Assembly (NCBI GenBank): GCA_902772085.1 | Contig: CACXZL010000149.1 | Coordinates: 1 to 5,500, forward strand | Direction: 5' to 3' | Length of the DNA stretch: 5,500 nucleotides | Source of the DNA: an uncultured Coriobacteriaceae bacterium | GTDB lineage: Bacteria > Actinomycetota > Coriobacteriia > Coriobacteriales > Atopobiaceae | Shown: positions 4,513 through 5,500 of the stretch, one piece after another | How positions within the stretch are numbered: the first letter of the stretch is position 1 | How the letters are laid out: each line of letters starts with the position of its first letter | Translations under genes and position numbers: made by a program | The notes under the pieces: model-generated | The model's database searches: none | What the model was told of the DNA's origin: nothing | Seen by the model: the letters and a program-made list of their open reading frames with translations, nothing else

Positions 4513-5500
4513 CTAGCCTATGACTACCTCGGCCCTGCTGCCATGTGGACTTGACTTTACCTCTATGCGGCTGTCTATGCGCTTTTCCAGCTCTTCCACG
4601 TGGCTGATGATCGCCACCAAGCAATCACCTGACGCAAGCTCGGAAAGCACGTGCATGACCTGCTCCAACGACTCTGGGTCGAGCGAGCCAAAGCCCTCGT
4701 CGATGAATACGGTATCCAAGTGCATGCCACCTGCTCGCTGCTGCGCATAGTCAGACAAGCCCAACGCCAGCGACAGCGACGCCTCGAAGGACTCGCCACC
4801 CGAAAGTGACGACACCGGGCGCCGCTTACCGGTAGAGTAGTCTATGACATCGAGCGAGAGGCCACCCTTGCCACGACCATCGCCTTCAGAGTTGCGCACG
4901 AGCTGATAATGACCGGCCGACATGACGGAGAGGCGGCGATTTGCGCAGATGACGATCTGGTCAAAATAGAACCCGAGCACATAGCGCTCAAACGATATGC
5001 GACTTATGCCGCTCGCTTGTCCGCGTGCCACATGCGACACGCGCTCTGCCGCCGCAACCATCCGTTCCCTCTGGGGAAGCACGTTGGATATCTCCTTCAT
5101 TTCCTGAACCGTACGTGTGTTGAGACTGACGCGCGCCTGGGTTGAACGCAGCTCCTTCTCGGCGTTCTTCTCCGCGCTTTGCGCAAGCATGAGCGCTTTC
5201 TTCTCCCTGCTCGTTCCCGGAGCGTCGTCACCCTCATGGACACCGAGTTCCTCGAGTCTCGCACGTCTCTCTTCCAGCACCGAAGTCGCAGACGCTTGGT
5301 CCGCACATGCCTTCTGATATGCCGCACGCGCTGCCGTGAGCTCGGTCTCCATTTCCACGCGCTGCTTGGCGAGCGACTGGCGCTCTTTGTCGGCCTCATC
5401 TCGAGAACCAAACTGAAGACTTGATGCCACCTCGTCTACGCGCGTCTGGGCTGAGGCAGCGTCGGCAAAAGCAACCTCGCAGGAACCGGCAAGCGTCACG
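4513..5500 (-). CDS. sbcC: Exonuclease SbcC-type ATPase, C-terminal part
   Basis: The last 328 or so residues of a protein whose start lies beyond the right edge. SbcC is the Rad50-like coiled-coil ATPase that works with the nuclease SbcD to cut DNA hairpins, palindromes and blocked ends. Counting from the edge, residues about 10-160 are charged coiled coil (runs of A/E/K/R/L, with a possible helix break near GVHEGDDAPGTS at 86-97). SFERYVLGFYFDQIV (169-183) is the typical lead into the ATPase lobe. The ABC signature LSGGES is at 232-237, Walker B VFIDEGFG at 264-271 (Asp267, Glu268), the D-loop SLDPES at 272-277 and the switch histidine in ISHV at 300. All active-site motifs of the C-terminal lobe are intact. 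The Walker A lobe and the CxxC zinc hook must lie upstream. sbcD, usually next to sbcC, is not visible. The stop (TAG, 4513-4515) is 131 bp from the repeat array. Confidence 0.93.
   Translation of the reverse strand, partial: VTLAGSCEVAFADAASAQTRVDEVASSLQFGSRDEADKERQSLAKQRVEMETELTAARAAYQKACADQASATSVLEERRARLEELGVHEGDDAPGTSREKKALMLAQSAEKNAEKELRSTQARVSLNTRTVQEMKEISNVLPQRERMVAAAERVSHVARGQASGISRISFERYVLGFYFDQIVICANRRLSVMSAGHYQLVRNSEGDGRGKGGLSLDVIDYSTGKRRPVSSLSGGESFEASLSLALGLSDYAQQRAGGMHLDTVFIDEGFGSLDPESLEQVMHVLSELASGDCLVAIISHVEELEKRIDSRIEVKSSPHGSRAEVVIG

Noticed and set aside
3890..4516. Long open frames across the repeat array on both strands (for example 3890-4516 +, 4071-4502 +, 4025-4396 -, 4099-4488 -)
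   Set aside because: Several frames on both strands are open at once because the repeat is GC-rich and lacks stops. Their translations are only repeat-derived peptides rich in Arg, Pro, Thr and Cys, with no RBS or domain.

Overview
The window is about 5.5 kb of fairly GC-rich bacterial DNA with Shine-Dalgarno-led genes. The protein set (acetolactate decarboxylase, a secreted Cthe_2159-type carbohydrate-binding protein, an SbcC-type ATPase) and the base composition fit an anaerobic Gram-positive of the class Coriobacteriia (Olsenella/Atopobium-like). That placement is an inference from general impression, not from a marker gene.

Layout from left to right. Bases 1-301 hold no gene that I trust. 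They carry short degenerate direct repeats and an imperfect hairpin resembling intergenic REP-like elements, then a weak candidate promoter. A complete acetolactate decarboxylase gene (302-1018, +) follows. It is separated by 179 bp, containing a strong 15-bp-stem hairpin (1119-1156), from the convergent gene 1198-3213 (-). That gene encodes a 671-residue exported protein with two beta-helix-like regions joined by a Q/G/P-rich linker. A 282-bp divergent intergenic region separates its start from a small 71-residue helical protein of unknown function (3496-3711, +).

Bases 3712-4512 (about 800 bp) hold no convincing intact gene, but 3874-4381 is the most striking structure here. It contains eight 43-44 bp repeat units plus a partial ninth, six of the full units forward and two inverted. 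Each unit is bounded by two copies of an 8-bp palindrome (GTGTACAC and transition variants) that lie exactly 33 bp apart in every unit. Several inter-unit spacers are themselves hairpins. The array lies between two convergent gene ends, a position typical of REP/BIME-type elements, and every variant of its palindrome fits the alternating purine-pyrimidine pattern GYGYRCRC.

The right end (4513-5500, -) is the C-terminal part of an SbcC-family coiled-coil ATPase, cut by the window edge. There is no evidence that the genes form one pathway: the decarboxylase is fermentation/acetoin metabolism, the secreted protein acts at the cell surface or outside, and SbcC is DNA repair. The palindrome array immediately downstream of a gene for a hairpin-processing nuclease subunit is notable, but may be coincidence.
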